Assembly (NCBI GenBank): GCA_013215385.1
Contig: JABSOY010000010.1
Span: 1-64,000 of the forward strand
DNA length: 64,000 bases
Direction: 5' to 3'
Source: Colwellia sp.
Lineage (GTDB): Bacteria > Pseudomonadota > Gammaproteobacteria > Enterobacterales > Alteromonadaceae
Shown: piece by piece, positions 47,151 to 57,885 of the stretch
Layout of the letters: each line of letters starts with the position of its first letter
How positions within the stretch are numbered: position 1 is the stretch's first letter
Program-made: the position numbers and the translations under genes
Notes under the pieces: model-generated
Database searches by the model: none
Told to the model about the DNA's origin: nothing
What the model saw: only the letters and a program-made list of their open reading frames with translations

Positions 47151-47557
47151 TTTAAATACTCCAAAGTAAAAGTTTTTTCGCCTGTTCTTAATTGATCTAG
47201 GCATCGCATCGCTTCGTCAGTATGTTGAAAAAACATTGTTTTAATAGAAATATGATCTGCTTTAGATTTTTTCATCAGGTATCTTTGCAAAGCACAGCTC
47301 GATATAATAATTTCAATGTTATTATTGCCATTGTTACGCCAATGATAAAGCTTATTAAATTCTTCCCATACCTCTGGCGTACCTAACTCCCATCGAGATA
47401 AATCAATTAAACATAACCAAGTATTATCGACGTTATTTATCAGCATTTTAATCTCTTTAATGCACCTGTGTGCCGTTTCATAGTTCCATGCCCCAAAAGC
47501 TCTTAGAATCAGAATATGTTTGTCGAGTTCAAGTGTAAATGAACCGTGTTCTCTCAT
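47147..47557 (-). CDS. STAS-like (SpoIIAA-like) protein
   Basis: 136 residues. The pattern of a short beta strand (SFTLELDKHILILRAFGAW), a helix (ETAHRCIKEIKMLINNV), the strand LCLIDLSRW and EVWEEFNKLY resembles SpoIIAA-like/STAS folds seen in small sensory or regulatory proteins. No serine or threonine phosphorylation site can be assigned with confidence. It is divergent from the Crp/Fnr regulator (254 bp apart) and overlaps the small membrane protein gene by 4 bp. Function unknown. Confidence 0.6.
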   Translation of the reverse strand: MREHGSFTLELDKHILILRAFGAWNYETAHRCIKEIKMLINNVDNTWLCLIDLSRWELGTPEVWEEFNKLYHWRNNGNNNIEIIISSCALQRYLMKKSKADHISIKTMFFQHTDEAMRCLDQLRTGEKTFTLEYLN

Positions 47558-47811
47558 TATTAGCCACCAAAATTAGCTGTGAATAGTGCTCTAACAAAGA
47601 AAATGTAAAATGTACTTGTCGAATTTGTTAATTTTAACGATTAAACTTAGAAGCTATACGCAAGCCTAAACAATCTGTTGTTCTCTCATTTTGATTTTCG
47701 TACTACACTTTTAATATTTTCTAAGTTTTGAACATACAATTAATTAACCGATGCATACTAATGAATATATTTTTGCAAAGATGTTCTTGAACGAACAACT
47801 AAGAGATTTTT

Positions 47812-48516
47812 ATGAATATTCCTAAGACACTGTGCTCTACATTAACAGGCACGCCGATTGAAATATCGGACACTATCGTAGCTGACAATATGCGGTTAAA
47901 AAGTTTACAGCAAGTGTCACTAACGACGGGTTTTTTCAGTTTTTCTGGGCTCATTTTTGTTAAAAAAGGTCGGTTCTCCATTTCAATACCTCAACAAAAC
48001 ATGTCAACTTTATATAGTTATATCGTTGAAACAGGAAAGTGGTTTGGTGGCCTTTCTCTGATGCCGATACCTCAGCCTTTTTTATTAATTAATGAAATTG
48101 AAACTGTTGAGCTCTATTATTTGAGTAGACAGAAAATAATAGCGTTAGCAGACAATAATCCGTTGATCTATAAATGGCTTTTGGAAATGACGGCTAAGAA
48201 TATACCTCAGTGGTTTCAAGCGCCGTTAATCTCCTTTTCTTCAAAACATATCCGAGTCATATATTGCTTAGCGACATTAGTGCCATTAACGGGTAATAAA
48301 AATGGAGCAATTGAACTTTCTATAACTCAGCAGGAATTAAGTAATATTTGTGGATTATCTCGACCTAGGGTTAATGAAGTATTAAGAAAATTGGAGGAGG
48401 AAAACATATTGAAAAATGCGCAAAAAAAAATAACAATCTTAAATATGAAAAGTATATTTTCTATGCTTGATGACACTAATTTAAGCTTTTACGACCCTCG
48501 AATAAAAAGTAACTAA
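47812..48516 (+). CDS. Crp/Fnr family transcriptional regulator
   Basis: 234 residues. The N-terminal 130 residues resemble the beta-roll effector domain (LTTGFFSFSGLIFVKKGRFS, VETGKWFGGLSL), but the arginine and serine pair that binds cAMP in Crp is not apparent and there is no Fnr-type cysteine cluster at the N-terminus. The C-terminal helix-turn-helix is clear (SITQQELSNICGLSRPRVNE, then VLRKLEEENIL). It probably responds to something other than cAMP, or has lost ligand binding. The gene is divergent from the STAS-like pair. Confidence 0.85.
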   Translation: MNIPKTLCSTLTGTPIEISDTIVADNMRLKSLQQVSLTTGFFSFSGLIFVKKGRFSISIPQQNMSTLYSYIVETGKWFGGLSLMPIPQPFLLINEIETVELYYLSRQKIIALADNNPLIYKWLLEMTAKNIPQWFQAPLISFSSKHIRVIYCLATLVPLTGNKNGAIELSITQQELSNICGLSRPRVNEVLRKLEEENILKNAQKKITILNMKSIFSMLDDTNLSFYDPRIKSN

Positions 48517-48827
48517 GGTATTTCAGGTGTCTCTAGTTCTTTGTCTACATTAGTATGGAGTTCAGTTTGCATTGGTAATTCATTTCGGATTTCGTCGTTA
48601 GGATAGAGGTTGTCGGACACCTAAGCATTAACTTTCAGAATTGGCGTAAGCAAAGTATTCAATAAGGTGAGTTTTATCTTTGTAGTATAAGAAATAGAAA
48701 TACAAATCTGAACTTCAAACATTTTTAAATAATCGGTAAAACTAATTATTCATTCTATTTAGCAAAATATTCCTGTCTAATTCACGCACTAAGTAACTCC
48801 CTTAGCAACGACATTGAATTTATAATA

Positions 48828-49124
48828 AGGCAGTTAGAGCAATATTTATGAAACTGTAACCAGTTAATCCTAAGTTAAACCTATTTACCCACCGCATTTC
48901 TATATATCCGCGCACTAAAAATTACCTGACCACGCTATTTAATAGCAAGGGTACCTATGTCAGTTAACCAAATTTTACCTACAAAAACTATGATATTTGA
49001 AACAGCTAAAGATATTATTGAAGAGCAGTCAGTTACTTTTACATCTATGGTAAACCAAAGTCAGCCTGTATCGGATAACGCTACAAAGGCAGGGCTCGTG
49101 TGTCTCGGCTGACCGAAAGTATAA
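48828..49124 (+). pseudogene. 5' relic of rimO with its promoter region
   Basis: From ATG 48957 the frame reads MSVNQILPTKT, then ETAKDIIEEQSVTFTSMV and AGLVCLG, matching the first 51 residues of RimO at 52591 ([36 protein letters not shown]). The next codon, which is the C52 cluster cysteine in RimO, is TGA (49110-49112), and the match then fades. The homology also covers about 130 bp upstream: AAGGCAGTTA and the promoter-like TCCGCGCACTAAAA sit at the same distance from the start in both copies. Only the first tenth of the gene remains. Confidence 0.85.
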
Positions 49125-49226
49125 TAACTTACACTCAAAAAATGAGTACAGTCAAAAAATTAGGAAGGGGAATTTTAAAAGTACTAAACTTTCGATTGAT
49201 GCTCTATTGTATTCGCTATAGTAATA

Positions 49227-49418
49227 TTACTGTTTTTTGAATCTAGGTGATGCTAAACCATTAATACCTAATGCGAAGATTGCAAGGGTAGATGGTTCTG
49301 GGACTTGTAAATCTGATGAAATCAACAAGGCTCCTATACTTAAACAGGCTGAGTCATCAGAATTACTCCATCGGTGGTAACCAAAAACTATATCGCCACC
49401 ATTCTCATCATTGAGTAA
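49227..49418 (-). pseudogene. C-terminal relic of a PEP-CTERM protein
   Basis: The minus-strand frame has no start codon and runs 63 codons to a stop. It ends QVPEPSTLAIFALGINGL, ASPRFKKQ: the VPEP motif, a hydrophobic helix and a basic tail of the PEP-CTERM sorting signal. Upstream residues GGDIVFGYHRWSNS look like the end of a secreted beta-rich domain. PEP-CTERM proteins are cut and anchored by an exosortase. No exosortase gene is in the window. Confidence 0.78.
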
Positions 49419-49539
49419 TTAAGTTTTTAGGAATGAGGAACCGTGTTTTCTCCTCATCTTATTGGAAATAATAAAAATCAACACTAGTATTAAACACTCC
49501 GAGTCGTGTTATCTCTTAGTCTTTTGATGTGGTGATGTA

Positions 49540-52020
49540 ATGATTTATCCTCAAAGAGAGCTGTTAACTTCAGTTATTGGAAATACCTTTCCAACAAAAA
49601 GTTCATTTTATAGACGTAGTATTTATGTCATTTCTATCGGAGTAATTTACTACCTTCTTGTCAAAGCTTGTACATCATTTTTTCTTATTCCCAGTATAAA
49701 TATTAGTGCATTTTGGCCACCTAACGCTATATATGCCGCATTTCTATTAATGAGTCCTAGGTTTCTCTGGAAATATATTTTCACAGCGGTTTTTATTGCT
49801 ATTGGTGTAGGAAATTATAACTCCGGCCAAAGTATTTCATTAAGTTTTGGCTTTGCTGTTGCAAATCTTATTGAAGGAGGATTAATTGCTTACTTTTCTT
49901 TTAAATGGAATAAACCCAATGTTGCTCTTGCCAGCTTTAGAAATTTGTTCTTATTTATATGTATAGTGATTTTTAGCACATTCATTGGAGCCACTTTGGG
50001 GGCCTTTAACCTTTCTTATTCTTATGGTTGGAGCCGTTTTTGGGACTTTTTTTTAACATGGTTTGCAGCAGATACCCTTGGAAGTATTTTGATGCTCACT
50101 GTTATTTTTGCATGGAATGACAAACTGATTTCTTTTAAGAAAATAAAATTAGATCAATTCATCGGTGGCGTAGCCTTAGTTATATCATCAATAGCAATAT
50201 CAATAATGATCTACTCTCAAAAGGGAGAAGTTGAAATAGTACCACTGAATTATATGGTATTTCCTTTGTTAATTTGGGCTGCTTTTCAATTCAAAGTTAA
50301 AGGTGCTTCTATCGTTGTACTGCTGATAGCATTTATTTCTCATTGGTACACTTTGCATGGTCAAGGAGCATTCATGGTCTATGGAATAAGTATTCAAGAT
50401 CACATTTTTTGGCTGCAATGCTATTTAGCTATTGTCTTTATGACCGCCATATCACTAGCGCTAGCAATTTCAGAACGAAATAATACCTCGGAAAGCTTAA
50501 AAATTAATAAAATGCTTGTAGATGAAGTGCCTAAGGCCGTTGTGGTGTGCCGATTAGATAATCATCAAGATAAGAATTCCTTTCGTATAGTAGCAGCTAA
50601 TAAGTCTGCTGCGAACTTTGCCCAAAGTGATGTCGATAGTCTGTTAGGCTTGTGTTTGACTGATAGTTTTTTTGGTCATCTTACTAGCGACTCCTTAAGT
50701 GACTATCAAGAATGGGTACTTGCCTCTCAAGGAGAGGCTGAGCTTCCAGAATTGATTATCGAAACTGAAGAAGGGACTGGTGCCAAAATTTATAGGTGTG
50801 ATTCTATGTATGTTGGAGAAAGTTGTATTGGTATTTTTTATGAGGATATAACTGAATCAAAAAAGGTTGAAGAACTTCATCGACAATCAGCAAAACTAGA
50901 AGCTTTAGGTACTTTAGCAGGTGGTATTGCCCATGACTTTAATAATGTGCTTGGCTTGGTTTTAGGCTACACAGAAATGGGGATAATGTCATCCCTACCA
51001 GAGAGTAAGGAGGAAGGCTATTTCAAAAAAATTGGCAGCGCAGGAGAAAGGGCTACATTTCTAGTTAAAAAAATTCTCGCTTTTAGTAGGATGGATAAGG
51101 TAGAACTGCATCCAATTAATCTAAGGGAGGCTGTTGAAAGTGCATTAGAGATGGTAAGCCCCGCTATAAACGCAAACATCGAAATCCGACATAACATTTA
51201 TCCAAATAATCACCTAGTATTGGCCGATGAGGCGGATATTCATCAAATTATATTAAACCTTTGTATAAATGCTAGTCATGCTTTACAAGGTGAAAGTGGC
51301 GTTATACAAATAACACTACACAAACAACTTGTTGATGGTAACCAACAAAACTCTCTGGACTTAATTGATAGGAAATATTTAAAATTAGAGGTCACAGATA
51401 CGGGGCAAGGGATCTCTGAAGAAATAATGAAAAAAATATTTGATCCATTTTTCACCACTAAAGAGGTGGGCAAGGGAACAGGTCTTGGCCTTTCTATGGT
51501 TTACGGAACAATGAAACAATATGGAGGAAGCATTACTGTTGAGAGTAAGATTGGCAGGCGAACCACATTCACTCTTTTCTTTCCTATTGAAAGTGAGCTA
51601 ACTAATGATACTTCCAGTGATACATTTATCGAAAATCCCATTACCTCTAAATTAACAGGGCACGTCCTCATCGTTGATGATGAGCCGTTATTGTTGAATT
51701 TGTATCGTAAGTTCTTAGAAGGTGAAGGGTTTACAGTAACAACGTGTGGTGATGGGAAGGAGGCTTTAGAACTCTTTATTCAATACCCTAATAAATTTGA
51801 TGTTGTATTTACAGATAACGAAATGCCAAAAATAACAGGAAAGCAATTATGTCAAACATTGTTATCTATTAATAAACACCAGTCTATCATATTGGCGACA
51901 GGTTATAGTGCGAATAACCTTGAGAAGGATATTATTGCTTTAGGATGTAAAAGTTTCTTTATAAAACCAGTAAAATTAAGGTGTCTTGAACAGACTATAT
52001 CTGAATTACTATTAAACTAA
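49540..52020 (+). CDS. MASE1-type membrane hybrid histidine kinase
   Basis: 826 residues. The N-terminal 300 residues have about eight membrane helices with the MASE1-like pattern ([35 protein letters not shown]). A PAS-like segment follows, then the phosphotransfer motif with H465 ([13 protein letters not shown]), the ATPase domain with DTGQGISEE and [13 protein letters not shown], and a C-terminal receiver with acceptor D759 ([13 protein letters not shown]) and lysine FIKPV. It is a single gene on the plus strand, between the rimO relic and intact rimO. No partner response regulator is adjacent. The MASE1 ligand is unknown. Confidence 0.93.
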   Translation: MIYPQRELLTSVIGNTFPTKSSFYRRSIYVISIGVIYYLLVKACTSFFLIPSINISAFWPPNAIYAAFLLMSPRFLWKYIFTAVFIAIGVGNYNSGQSISLSFGFAVANLIEGGLIAYFSFKWNKPNVALASFRNLFLFICIVIFSTFIGATLGAFNLSYSYGWSRFWDFFLTWFAADTLGSILMLTVIFAWNDKLISFKKIKLDQFIGGVALVISSIAISIMIYSQKGEVEIVPLNYMVFPLLIWAAFQFKVKGASIVVLLIAFISHWYTLHGQGAFMVYGISIQDHIFWLQCYLAIVFMTAISLALAISERNNTSESLKINKMLVDEVPKAVVVCRLDNHQDKNSFRIVAANKSAANFAQSDVDSLLGLCLTDSFFGHLTSDSLSDYQEWVLASQGEAELPELIIETEEGTGAKIYRCDSMYVGESCIGIFYEDITESKKVEELHRQSAKLEALGTLAGGIAHDFNNVLGLVLGYTEMGIMSSLPESKEEGYFKKIGSAGERATFLVKKILAFSRMDKVELHPINLREAVESALEMVSPAINANIEIRHNIYPNNHLVLADEADIHQIILNLCINASHALQGESGVIQITLHKQLVDGNQQNSLDLIDRKYLKLEVTDTGQGISEEIMKKIFDPFFTTKEVGKGTGLGLSMVYGTMKQYGGSITVESKIGRRTTFTLFFPIESELTNDTSSDTFIENPITSKLTGHVLIVDDEPLLLNLYRKFLEGEGFTVTTCGDGKEALELFIQYPNKFDVVFTDNEMPKITGKQLCQTLLSINKHQSIILATGYSANNLEKDIIALGCKSFFIKPVKLRCLEQTISELLLN

Positions 52021-52460
52021 GGTGATTTTTGATTGAAATTCAAGCTACTCCAAATGGTTGAATAGATGTAGAAAAATTATCCCGACACTAATAAACTCTT
52101 TATAGATTGCGATAATAATGGTTAGTCCAAGTTTAAGTGTATTGATAAATAACAGCCCTCATTAGAATTAGTCATCAAGAAAAACAGCTTTATCATCTTA
52201 AACGGTGAATAAATAACTTATTCTGTATTATTTACCATATTAATTCCAAGAGATTAAATAATAGAAATATTCAAACCACTAGTTATAGTTCTTTGACTAG
52301 TTTATTCGAAACATGGTGATGAAGTTTTAATTAAAATAATAATGCGTAAATCTTAATATTCTGGATTAATCAAGAAACTAAATAATTCTTCCTCTGTCAA
52401 CATTCCTGTAAACCCTGGCCAATTAATTAACGCTTTGGCAAAGGCGTTAGCTTTGCAATA
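52021..52460. other. Intergenic region upstream of rimO
   Basis: 440 bp without an open frame. A hairpin AACGC/GCGTT at 52431-52451 could end transcription of the kinase gene. The following 130 bp are the rimO promoter region, which is duplicated at 48.8 kb. Confidence 0.35.
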
Positions 52461-52536
52461 AAGGCAGTTAAACAACCACTTATGACGCTCTAACCAGCCA
52501 ATCCGAAGTTAAGCAGACTTCTACATCATAATCCTG

Positions 52537-52542
52537 TATAAT
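52537..52542 (+). promoter_or_regulatory. Likely -10 element of rimO
   Basis: TATAAT preceded by TG, in the block TGTATAATCCGCGCAC that is largely conserved in the duplicated 5' region at 48.9 kb. The -35 region is poorly defined. A -10 inside a conserved, G+C-rich discriminator supports a real promoter 49 bp before the start codon. Confidence 0.6.
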
Positions 52543-52590
52543 CCGCGCACTAAAATTCACCTGAATCATTTACATTAGTAAAGGCGCCCT

Positions 52591-54027
52591 ATGACAGTTA
52601 CTCAATTTGACCCGAAACAAACTACCACCCTAGAAACACCTAAAAAGGTCATTGAAGAGCAGTCAGTTATTTTCACATCCAAAGCTAGCCAAGGTGAAAA
52701 AAGTCCAGAACGCGCGGCAAAGATAGGCTTTGTGAGTCTCGGTTGCCCTAAAAACCTCGTTGATAGTGAGCGCATCCTTACGCAATTACGTACTGAAGGT
52801 TATGATGTAACCAATAGCTACGATGATGCTGAACTTGTGATAGTTAATACCTGTGGTTTTATTGATTCAGCAGTACAAGAATCTTTAGATACTATCGGTG
52901 AGGCATTAGCAGCCAACGGTAAAGTTTTGGTTACCGGTTGTTTAGGTGTGAAGAAAGACGAAATTATCGAACTTCATCCGAACGTATTAGGTGTTACTGG
53001 CCCGCATGCTTATGATGAAGTTTTAAAGCAAGTGCATGAACATGTCGCCAAACCTGAGCATAATCCGTTTATTGATTTGGTGCCAGAGCAGGGCGTTAAG
53101 CTTACGCCTAAGCATTATGCTTATTTAAAAATATCTGAAGGTTGTGATCACCGTTGTACTTTCTGCATTATCCCGTCAATGCGTGGCGATTTAGATTCAC
53201 GGCCCATTGGTGATGTCTTAGGAGAAGCGCAGCGATTAAAAAATGCTGGCGTGAAAGAGTTATTAGTTATTTCTCAAGACACCTCGGCTTATGGTGTTGA
53301 TGTTAAACAAAAAACTGACTTTTGGGACGGTATGCCGGTTAAAACCAGTATGCTGGCTTTATGTGAGCAACTTGGAAAACTTGGTATCTGGGTGCGTTTG
53401 CATTATGTTTATCCATACCCAAGTGTTGATAAAGTTATTCCATTAATGGCCGAAGGTAAAATCCTTCCTTATCTCGATATACCCTTACAACATGCTAGTA
53501 AACGTATATTAAAACTGATGAAACGCCCTGGTAGTTCAGATAGAACGCTAGAGCGGATAAAAAAATGGCGTGAAATTTGCCCTGAACTAGTCATTCGTTC
53601 AACCTTTATTGTGGGTTTTCCAGGTGAAACCGAAGACGAGTTTCAAGAGTTATTAGATTTTCTAGAAGAAGCACAATTAGATAGAGTTGGTTGTTTTGCT
53701 TATTCAAATGTAGATGGCGCTACCGCGAATGATTTACCTGATCATCTTGATGAAGACGTTAAACAAGATAGATTACAACGCTTTATGACAGTACAAGCCA
53801 AAATTAGTGCTGAAAAATTACAAGCCCGCATTGGCCAAGAGTATTTAATACTTATTGATGAAGTAAACTCTCTTGGCGCTGTAGGGCGCTCTTATATGGA
53901 TGCACCAGAGGTTGATGGTAAAGTTTATTTGTCGGATGATTTTGATGCTAAACCCGGCGATTTAATTTGGGTAGAAATTATTCATGCGGATGAGCATGAT
54001 GTTTGGGGTGTTAGGGTAGAAGATTAG
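52591..54027 (+). CDS. rimO: Ribosomal protein S12 methylthiotransferase RimO
   Basis: 478 residues, against 441 in E. coli; the extra length is an N-terminal extension of about 40 residues. It is a radical-SAM enzyme that adds a methylthio group to the beta carbon of an aspartate of ribosomal protein S12. The UPF0004 domain holds the first cluster ligands C52 (SLGCPKN), C88 (VNTCGF) and C117 (VTGCLG). The radical-SAM motif is C185-D-H-R-C189-T-F-C192. A TRAM domain ends the protein ([19 protein letters not shown]). It is monocistronic, with a strong terminator. Both the promoter region and internal parts of this gene are duplicated as relics nearby. YcaO, its partner in E. coli, is encoded at 6.4 kb. 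Confidence 0.97.
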   Translation: MTVTQFDPKQTTTLETPKKVIEEQSVIFTSKASQGEKSPERAAKIGFVSLGCPKNLVDSERILTQLRTEGYDVTNSYDDAELVIVNTCGFIDSAVQESLDTIGEALAANGKVLVTGCLGVKKDEIIELHPNVLGVTGPHAYDEVLKQVHEHVAKPEHNPFIDLVPEQGVKLTPKHYAYLKISEGCDHRCTFCIIPSMRGDLDSRPIGDVLGEAQRLKNAGVKELLVISQDTSAYGVDVKQKTDFWDGMPVKTSMLALCEQLGKLGIWVRLHYVYPYPSVDKVIPLMAEGKILPYLDIPLQHASKRILKLMKRPGSSDRTLERIKKWREICPELVIRSTFIVGFPGETEDEFQELLDFLEEAQLDRVGCFAYSNVDGATANDLPDHLDEDVKQDRLQRFMTVQAKISAEKLQARIGQEYLILIDEVNSLGAVGRSYMDAPEVDGKVYLSDDFDAKPGDLIWVEIIHADEHDVWGVRVED

Positions 54028-54062
54028 CTTTGTTTTAACTTTAATTGCTCTTGAGCCGATAT

Positions 54063-54094
54063 AAAAAACCAACTTAATGTAAGTTGGTTTTTTT
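54063..54094 (+). terminator. Terminator after rimO
   Basis: AAAAAACCAACTTA and its complement around a 3-nt loop ATG, ending in seven T; 36 bp past the rimO stop. Confidence 0.9.
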
Positions 54095-54498
54095 GTGACC
54101 TGAAACTATTAAGCGATTATAAGTGTCTTGCTGACATTAATGTTTGTTTCACTAATGGCCGCTGAACCTAACTTGGGGACATTAAACTAAAATCTTCTTG
54201 GGCTGTCAGAGCGCTCTATAGACGTAGTTCAGCCTTTATCCTAACAGACAACTAAGCCACCACAGCGGTCATTCATCATAAAACTGCTAATGCTAACTTT
54301 GTGCGCTAAGAAGACATGGCGTGATGGTTGATCTTAACGACAACTGATCGCTATGAAGGGGACGTTAAGTTTATGCTACTAATGGCAACTGTGAGCGATT
54401 AGCGGTTGTTCTAGCATTAACAAATTCGGTCAATTGGTCCACTAACCGAAAGTAAATAATTGAAAGTCTTTGTATCGTTAATGTTCTTTAAAGCAAAG
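54095..54498. other. Intergenic region, nothing recognised
   Basis: About 400 bp between the rimO terminator and the nhaD terminator hairpin. Both strands are full of stops. The sequence is less AT-rich than other spacers here, which might hint at an old gene, but I could not identify one. Confidence 0.3.
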
Positions 54499-54538
54499 AT
54501 TAACAGTTGGCTATTAATAAGCAGAGCCAACTGTTAAT
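54499..54538 (-). terminator. Inverted repeat, probable nhaD terminator
   Basis: A perfect 14-bp inverted repeat (ATTAACAGTTGGCT and complement) with a 12-nt spacer, about 110 bp past the nhaD stop. On the minus strand it is followed by a T-rich stretch (CTTTGCTTT). Confidence 0.6.
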
Positions 54539-54649
54539 TTCTCGTTTTGAACCTGTGGTGCTGCATTCTTAGTTTGATAGAGCTACAAAAAACTCTAGAT
54601 TAAGTAATGCCAAACATTTGTTACGAGTAATATTGCTATTAATTCTTCA

Positions 54650-55999
54650 TTAGTGCATGCCCAAATACACTAGTCCACCAGCAACATAGCCAAGCAAAGC
54701 CAGTAAACTGATATTTTTTAAATACCAACCGAAACTTATTTTCTCCATTCCCATCGCGACGACGCCAGCCGCTGAACCAATGATCAGCATACTGCCGCCA
54801 GTTCCTGCTGCGTAGGCAACAAAGTGCCAAATAGTATGATCTACCCCAACATCAAACATTCCCATGCTTGCAGCAACCAATGGCACATTATCAATAATTG
54901 CTGAGCCAACTCCTAGTAACATAATAAATAGGTTATCTGGAATAGCTGCGCGGACATCTTGACCAAATTCGAAAATAAGTCCCAATGATTCTAAAGCGGC
55001 AACTGTCATTAAAATACCTAGGAAAAACAATATACTAGGTAGCTCTATATTGCTTAATGCTTTAAAGGTCGGACTGGTCGGTGCATAACTAGCATTCTCT
55101 TCTGCTTTTTCAATTGAGGTGATAGAAAACTTTCGGTTACTAATGATTTCTGCAACTAAAGAGACTATTCCAAGTGAAAACATCATGCCAACATAAGGAG
55201 GTAAGTGAGTGACCGTCTTAAAAATAGGCACAAATACAATCATGCTTAAACCGAGATAAAGCATTAAACTGCCACTATTACTTTGTATGCTTTCATCGGA
55301 GCTCGCTTCAAATTTGCCACGAAAGGCAGGAAGGAAGCTAGCAATAAGGGTTGGCACTAACATGCAAACAATAGAAGGCAATAACAGATTGGATATTAAA
55401 CCTAATGTGGTCACTTTATCTCCAATCCATAACATGGTCGTAGTAACGTCACCTATTGGTGACCATGCACCACCTGCGTTTGCCGCAATAATAATCAGTC
55501 CGGCAAACCATAATCGATCATTTTTACTAGGTAATAATTTTCTTAACAAAGTAATTAGTACTATTGTTGCGGTAAGGTTATCGATAATCGCAGAAAGAAT
55601 AAATGCTAAACCAGTCATGATCCAAAGCAATATTCTTTTTTCGTTTGTATTTATTAGATTGCGAATAGTCGTAAAACCGTCAAAATGATCAATAATCTCG
55701 ACGATAGTCATAGCGCCAACTAAGAAAATTAAGATTTCACAGGTTTTTCCAAAATGATGAAGCAGAGTTTGCTCCATGATATGTAATTTGCTTTTGTGAT
55801 CAAGCTCTGAAAAACCTGATTGCATGACATGATTAGCCGAATCAAACCATTGCTCAAAACTATCAAGGCCTAATGCAACACAGGCCCAAGCTAGTGCCAT
55901 CATGATCAATGCAGGGATAAGTTTGTCAATTTTTAACGTGTGTTCTATGGTAATAGCAAAGTAGCCTAGAACAAATACAGCAACAATAAATACTTCCAT
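54650..55999 (-). CDS. nhaD: NhaD-type sodium/proton antiporter
   Basis: 449 residues with about twelve membrane helices, a member of the IT (ArsB/NhaD) superfamily. It exports Na+ in exchange for H+ across the inner membrane. Characteristic stretches are LSAIIDNLTATIVLITLL, AANAGGAWSPIGDVTTTMLW and GVGSAIIDNVPLVAASMGMF, with the two conserved aspartate-asparagine (IIDN) half-helix motifs, and AAGTGGSMLIIGSAAG near the end. NhaD is typical of marine gammaproteobacteria and supports alkaline and salt tolerance. It is a single gene on the minus strand, with the DsbA-family gene upstream. Confidence 0.95.
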   Translation of the reverse strand: MEVFIVAVFVLGYFAITIEHTLKIDKLIPALIMMALAWACVALGLDSFEQWFDSANHVMQSGFSELDHKSKLHIMEQTLLHHFGKTCEILIFLVGAMTIVEIIDHFDGFTTIRNLINTNEKRILLWIMTGLAFILSAIIDNLTATIVLITLLRKLLPSKNDRLWFAGLIIIAANAGGAWSPIGDVTTTMLWIGDKVTTLGLISNLLLPSIVCMLVPTLIASFLPAFRGKFEASSDESIQSNSGSLMLYLGLSMIVFVPIFKTVTHLPPYVGMMFSLGIVSLVAEIISNRKFSITSIEKAEENASYAPTSPTFKALSNIELPSILFFLGILMTVAALESLGLIFEFGQDVRAAIPDNLFIMLLGVGSAIIDNVPLVAASMGMFDVGVDHTIWHFVAYAAGTGGSMLIIGSAAGVVAMGMEKISFGWYLKNISLLALLGYVAGGLVYLGMH

Positions 56000-56432
56000 T
56001 GATTCCTCTTATTAATTTTATTTTTTACTTGGTGTATCAATTAGGTCAATTATTTATGGAATGGACATAATTAAGCCTGTCACGGTTACTTTGTAACGAT
56101 ATTAACTATAAGGCTTTTGTTTTAAATATCAAATGGAAACGTAATTGAGTGAATCTTAAATATAAAGTTACAACGGCCGCTCTTGGCACAAAGCTACCAA
56201 AAAATGTACCCTTGATTTACCGTTGTTAATGACCGTTATGTGGCAGGTCGCGACCTTTTGAACTGATAATTAAACCGATATTTATTTTCTGAAATATAAG
56301 GATCACTTTGTGGCAAAATAAGAGCATTAAACACCTCTCAGCCTCATAGACTAGTAGATCATGGGGGACGAATATATAGATACATACAAGTGTTTACGAC
56401 AGAGTATTTATCAGAGGATGCTTAACACAATG
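56000..56432. other. Intergenic region upstream of nhaD
   Basis: 433 bp with no open frame. It holds the nhaD promoter and the 3' end of the DsbA-family gene. No sodium-responsive operator can be named. Confidence 0.35.
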
Positions 56433-57047
56433 TTAGCCAATGATTTCGGTTATTACCTCTATAGCACCACGATAATCTTTATAATCAAGCGGTATAACAT
56501 GTACTTGATTCTGATGTTGTAACACCATTGACGGAAAACCGTTTATAGGTAAGCTACGAGCAAACAGCAACTCTTTCGTAAAAACTTTTTCTAATTTTTC
56601 TGAACTGAAATCTGCTGAAAATTTCTCAGCATCAAGCCCCAAATCAGCCGCCAACAGAAGATGTGTTTCAGTATCTGAAGGGTTTTTGGCTTTTAAATAA
56701 TAAGCCTCTTGTATAGCCTCTATCATTTTCTCTTCTGCATTCTGCCATCGCGCAGCAATGACAGATCGACAAGCGGGATAAGTTGATCGACGTGGTATAT
56801 TTTGCTGCCAAAAATCGTGATTAAATTGAGTGCCAAGCATTCCTTCAATTTTTTTCCAGTAACCGCCTATCGCTTGCTGTTGAGCTAGTGGCATAACTTT
56901 GTCACTGTCTGACGCAAGGCCGCCTACCACATTCTTTACCGCCACTGATTCTGGTAAAGCTGCTTGTAAGTGTTCCCATTGAGGGCGATGTCCCCAGCAC
57001 CAACTACACATTGGGTCATGTACATAAAATAAAGTTGAGTCTGACAT
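56433..57047 (-). CDS. DsbA family thioredoxin-fold protein (FrnE-like)
   Basis: 204 residues, with no signal peptide, so cytoplasmic. The redox motif is C14-S-W-C17 in DPMCSWCWG at the start of the first helix, which fits a DSBA-like fold with a helical insert (LLAADLGLDAEKFSADF) and the conserved cis-proline loop near NGFPSMVL. It resembles the FrnE branch of 2-hydroxychromene-isomerase/DsbA-like proteins. Probable role: disulfide exchange in the cytoplasm during redox stress. No partner gene is adjacent. Confidence 0.9.
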   Translation of the reverse strand: MSDSTLFYVHDPMCSWCWGHRPQWEHLQAALPESVAVKNVVGGLASDSDKVMPLAQQQAIGGYWKKIEGMLGTQFNHDFWQQNIPRRSTYPACRSVIAARWQNAEEKMIEAIQEAYYLKAKNPSDTETHLLLAADLGLDAEKFSADFSSEKLEKVFTKELLFARSLPINGFPSMVLQHQNQVHVIPLDYKDYRGAIEVITEIIG

Positions 57048-57351
57048 TAGTTACACCTAGGCAATCATAATACAAACGTTCTAAATTAAGAACGCTAACT
57101 AATACTTCGTGAAGTGCTTTAATGCACCAGTATAAATACTTTTTTTTTGTAGTCTTTTTACAACGAGCATGCCCAATAATGACTAGTTCTCTCTCGTTTA
57201 TCATCAATTTTGAATCTACAACTTGAACGTTTAGATTATTATAACCGTGTTCCTTTAATTTTATGCAAACATATTGTGCATACCCATTACGGTTTGTATT
57301 GTCATTTGTTATTAATTTATTTTGATGAAACTGTGGGAGAGTAATAAAGTT
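57016..57351 (-). pseudogene. Possible gene relic without a start codon
   Basis: The minus-strand frame is open for 111 codons but has no ATG in its first third. It reads NRNGYAQYVCIKLKEHGYNN, then NVQVVDSKLMINERELVIIG and HARCKKTTKKKYLYWCIKAL, which has protein-like composition. The last 30 residues run into the start of the DsbA-family gene and look out of frame. It is most likely the remains of a small gene, or a small gene with a non-standard start. Family not recognised. Confidence 0.3.
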
Positions 57352-57885
57352 TCATACTGAATTACGGAGCAAGTCCTATTACTCAGCTTAAAAGGTTCTA
57401 GCCATAAAAATAAAGCTTCATACTAAAACAAAACGAGCGCAATAATAGCGCTTAGATAAAGTAATAAAGGATCATAATACAATACTCTTGACATCAATTA
57501 CTGGAAAATACTGGAATCCTATATAACTTAAGTGTTTGATATATTCTCATAAAAATCATAAACCTTTAACTTTTCTTTAAATAAATTAACTCTGTAAAAT
57601 TAATTTTCGCAGAAAAAGATGCGACTAGCGAACAGCTAGTTACACCATATATCATCAATATGCTTTGGCATACTACTTTAACCTAAAATGCCTTCCACCT
57701 TTAATCAAGTTGACTTAAAAAAACTATCAACTTTAGCTAGCAATTCAAGAGAAGTGGACATCATTCATTATGTTCTAGTATCAACATCTTTATACCTATT
57801 CATGTTTCACGTGTTTTTAAATTCTTAACGAATATAAAACTATGCTAATAGTCATCTAAAAGTAAATTCATAATTCTATCTATTT
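57352..57885. other. Intergenic region, nothing recognised
   Basis: 534 AT-rich bp. No convincing open frame, hairpin or repeat was found on either strand. Confidence 0.3.
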
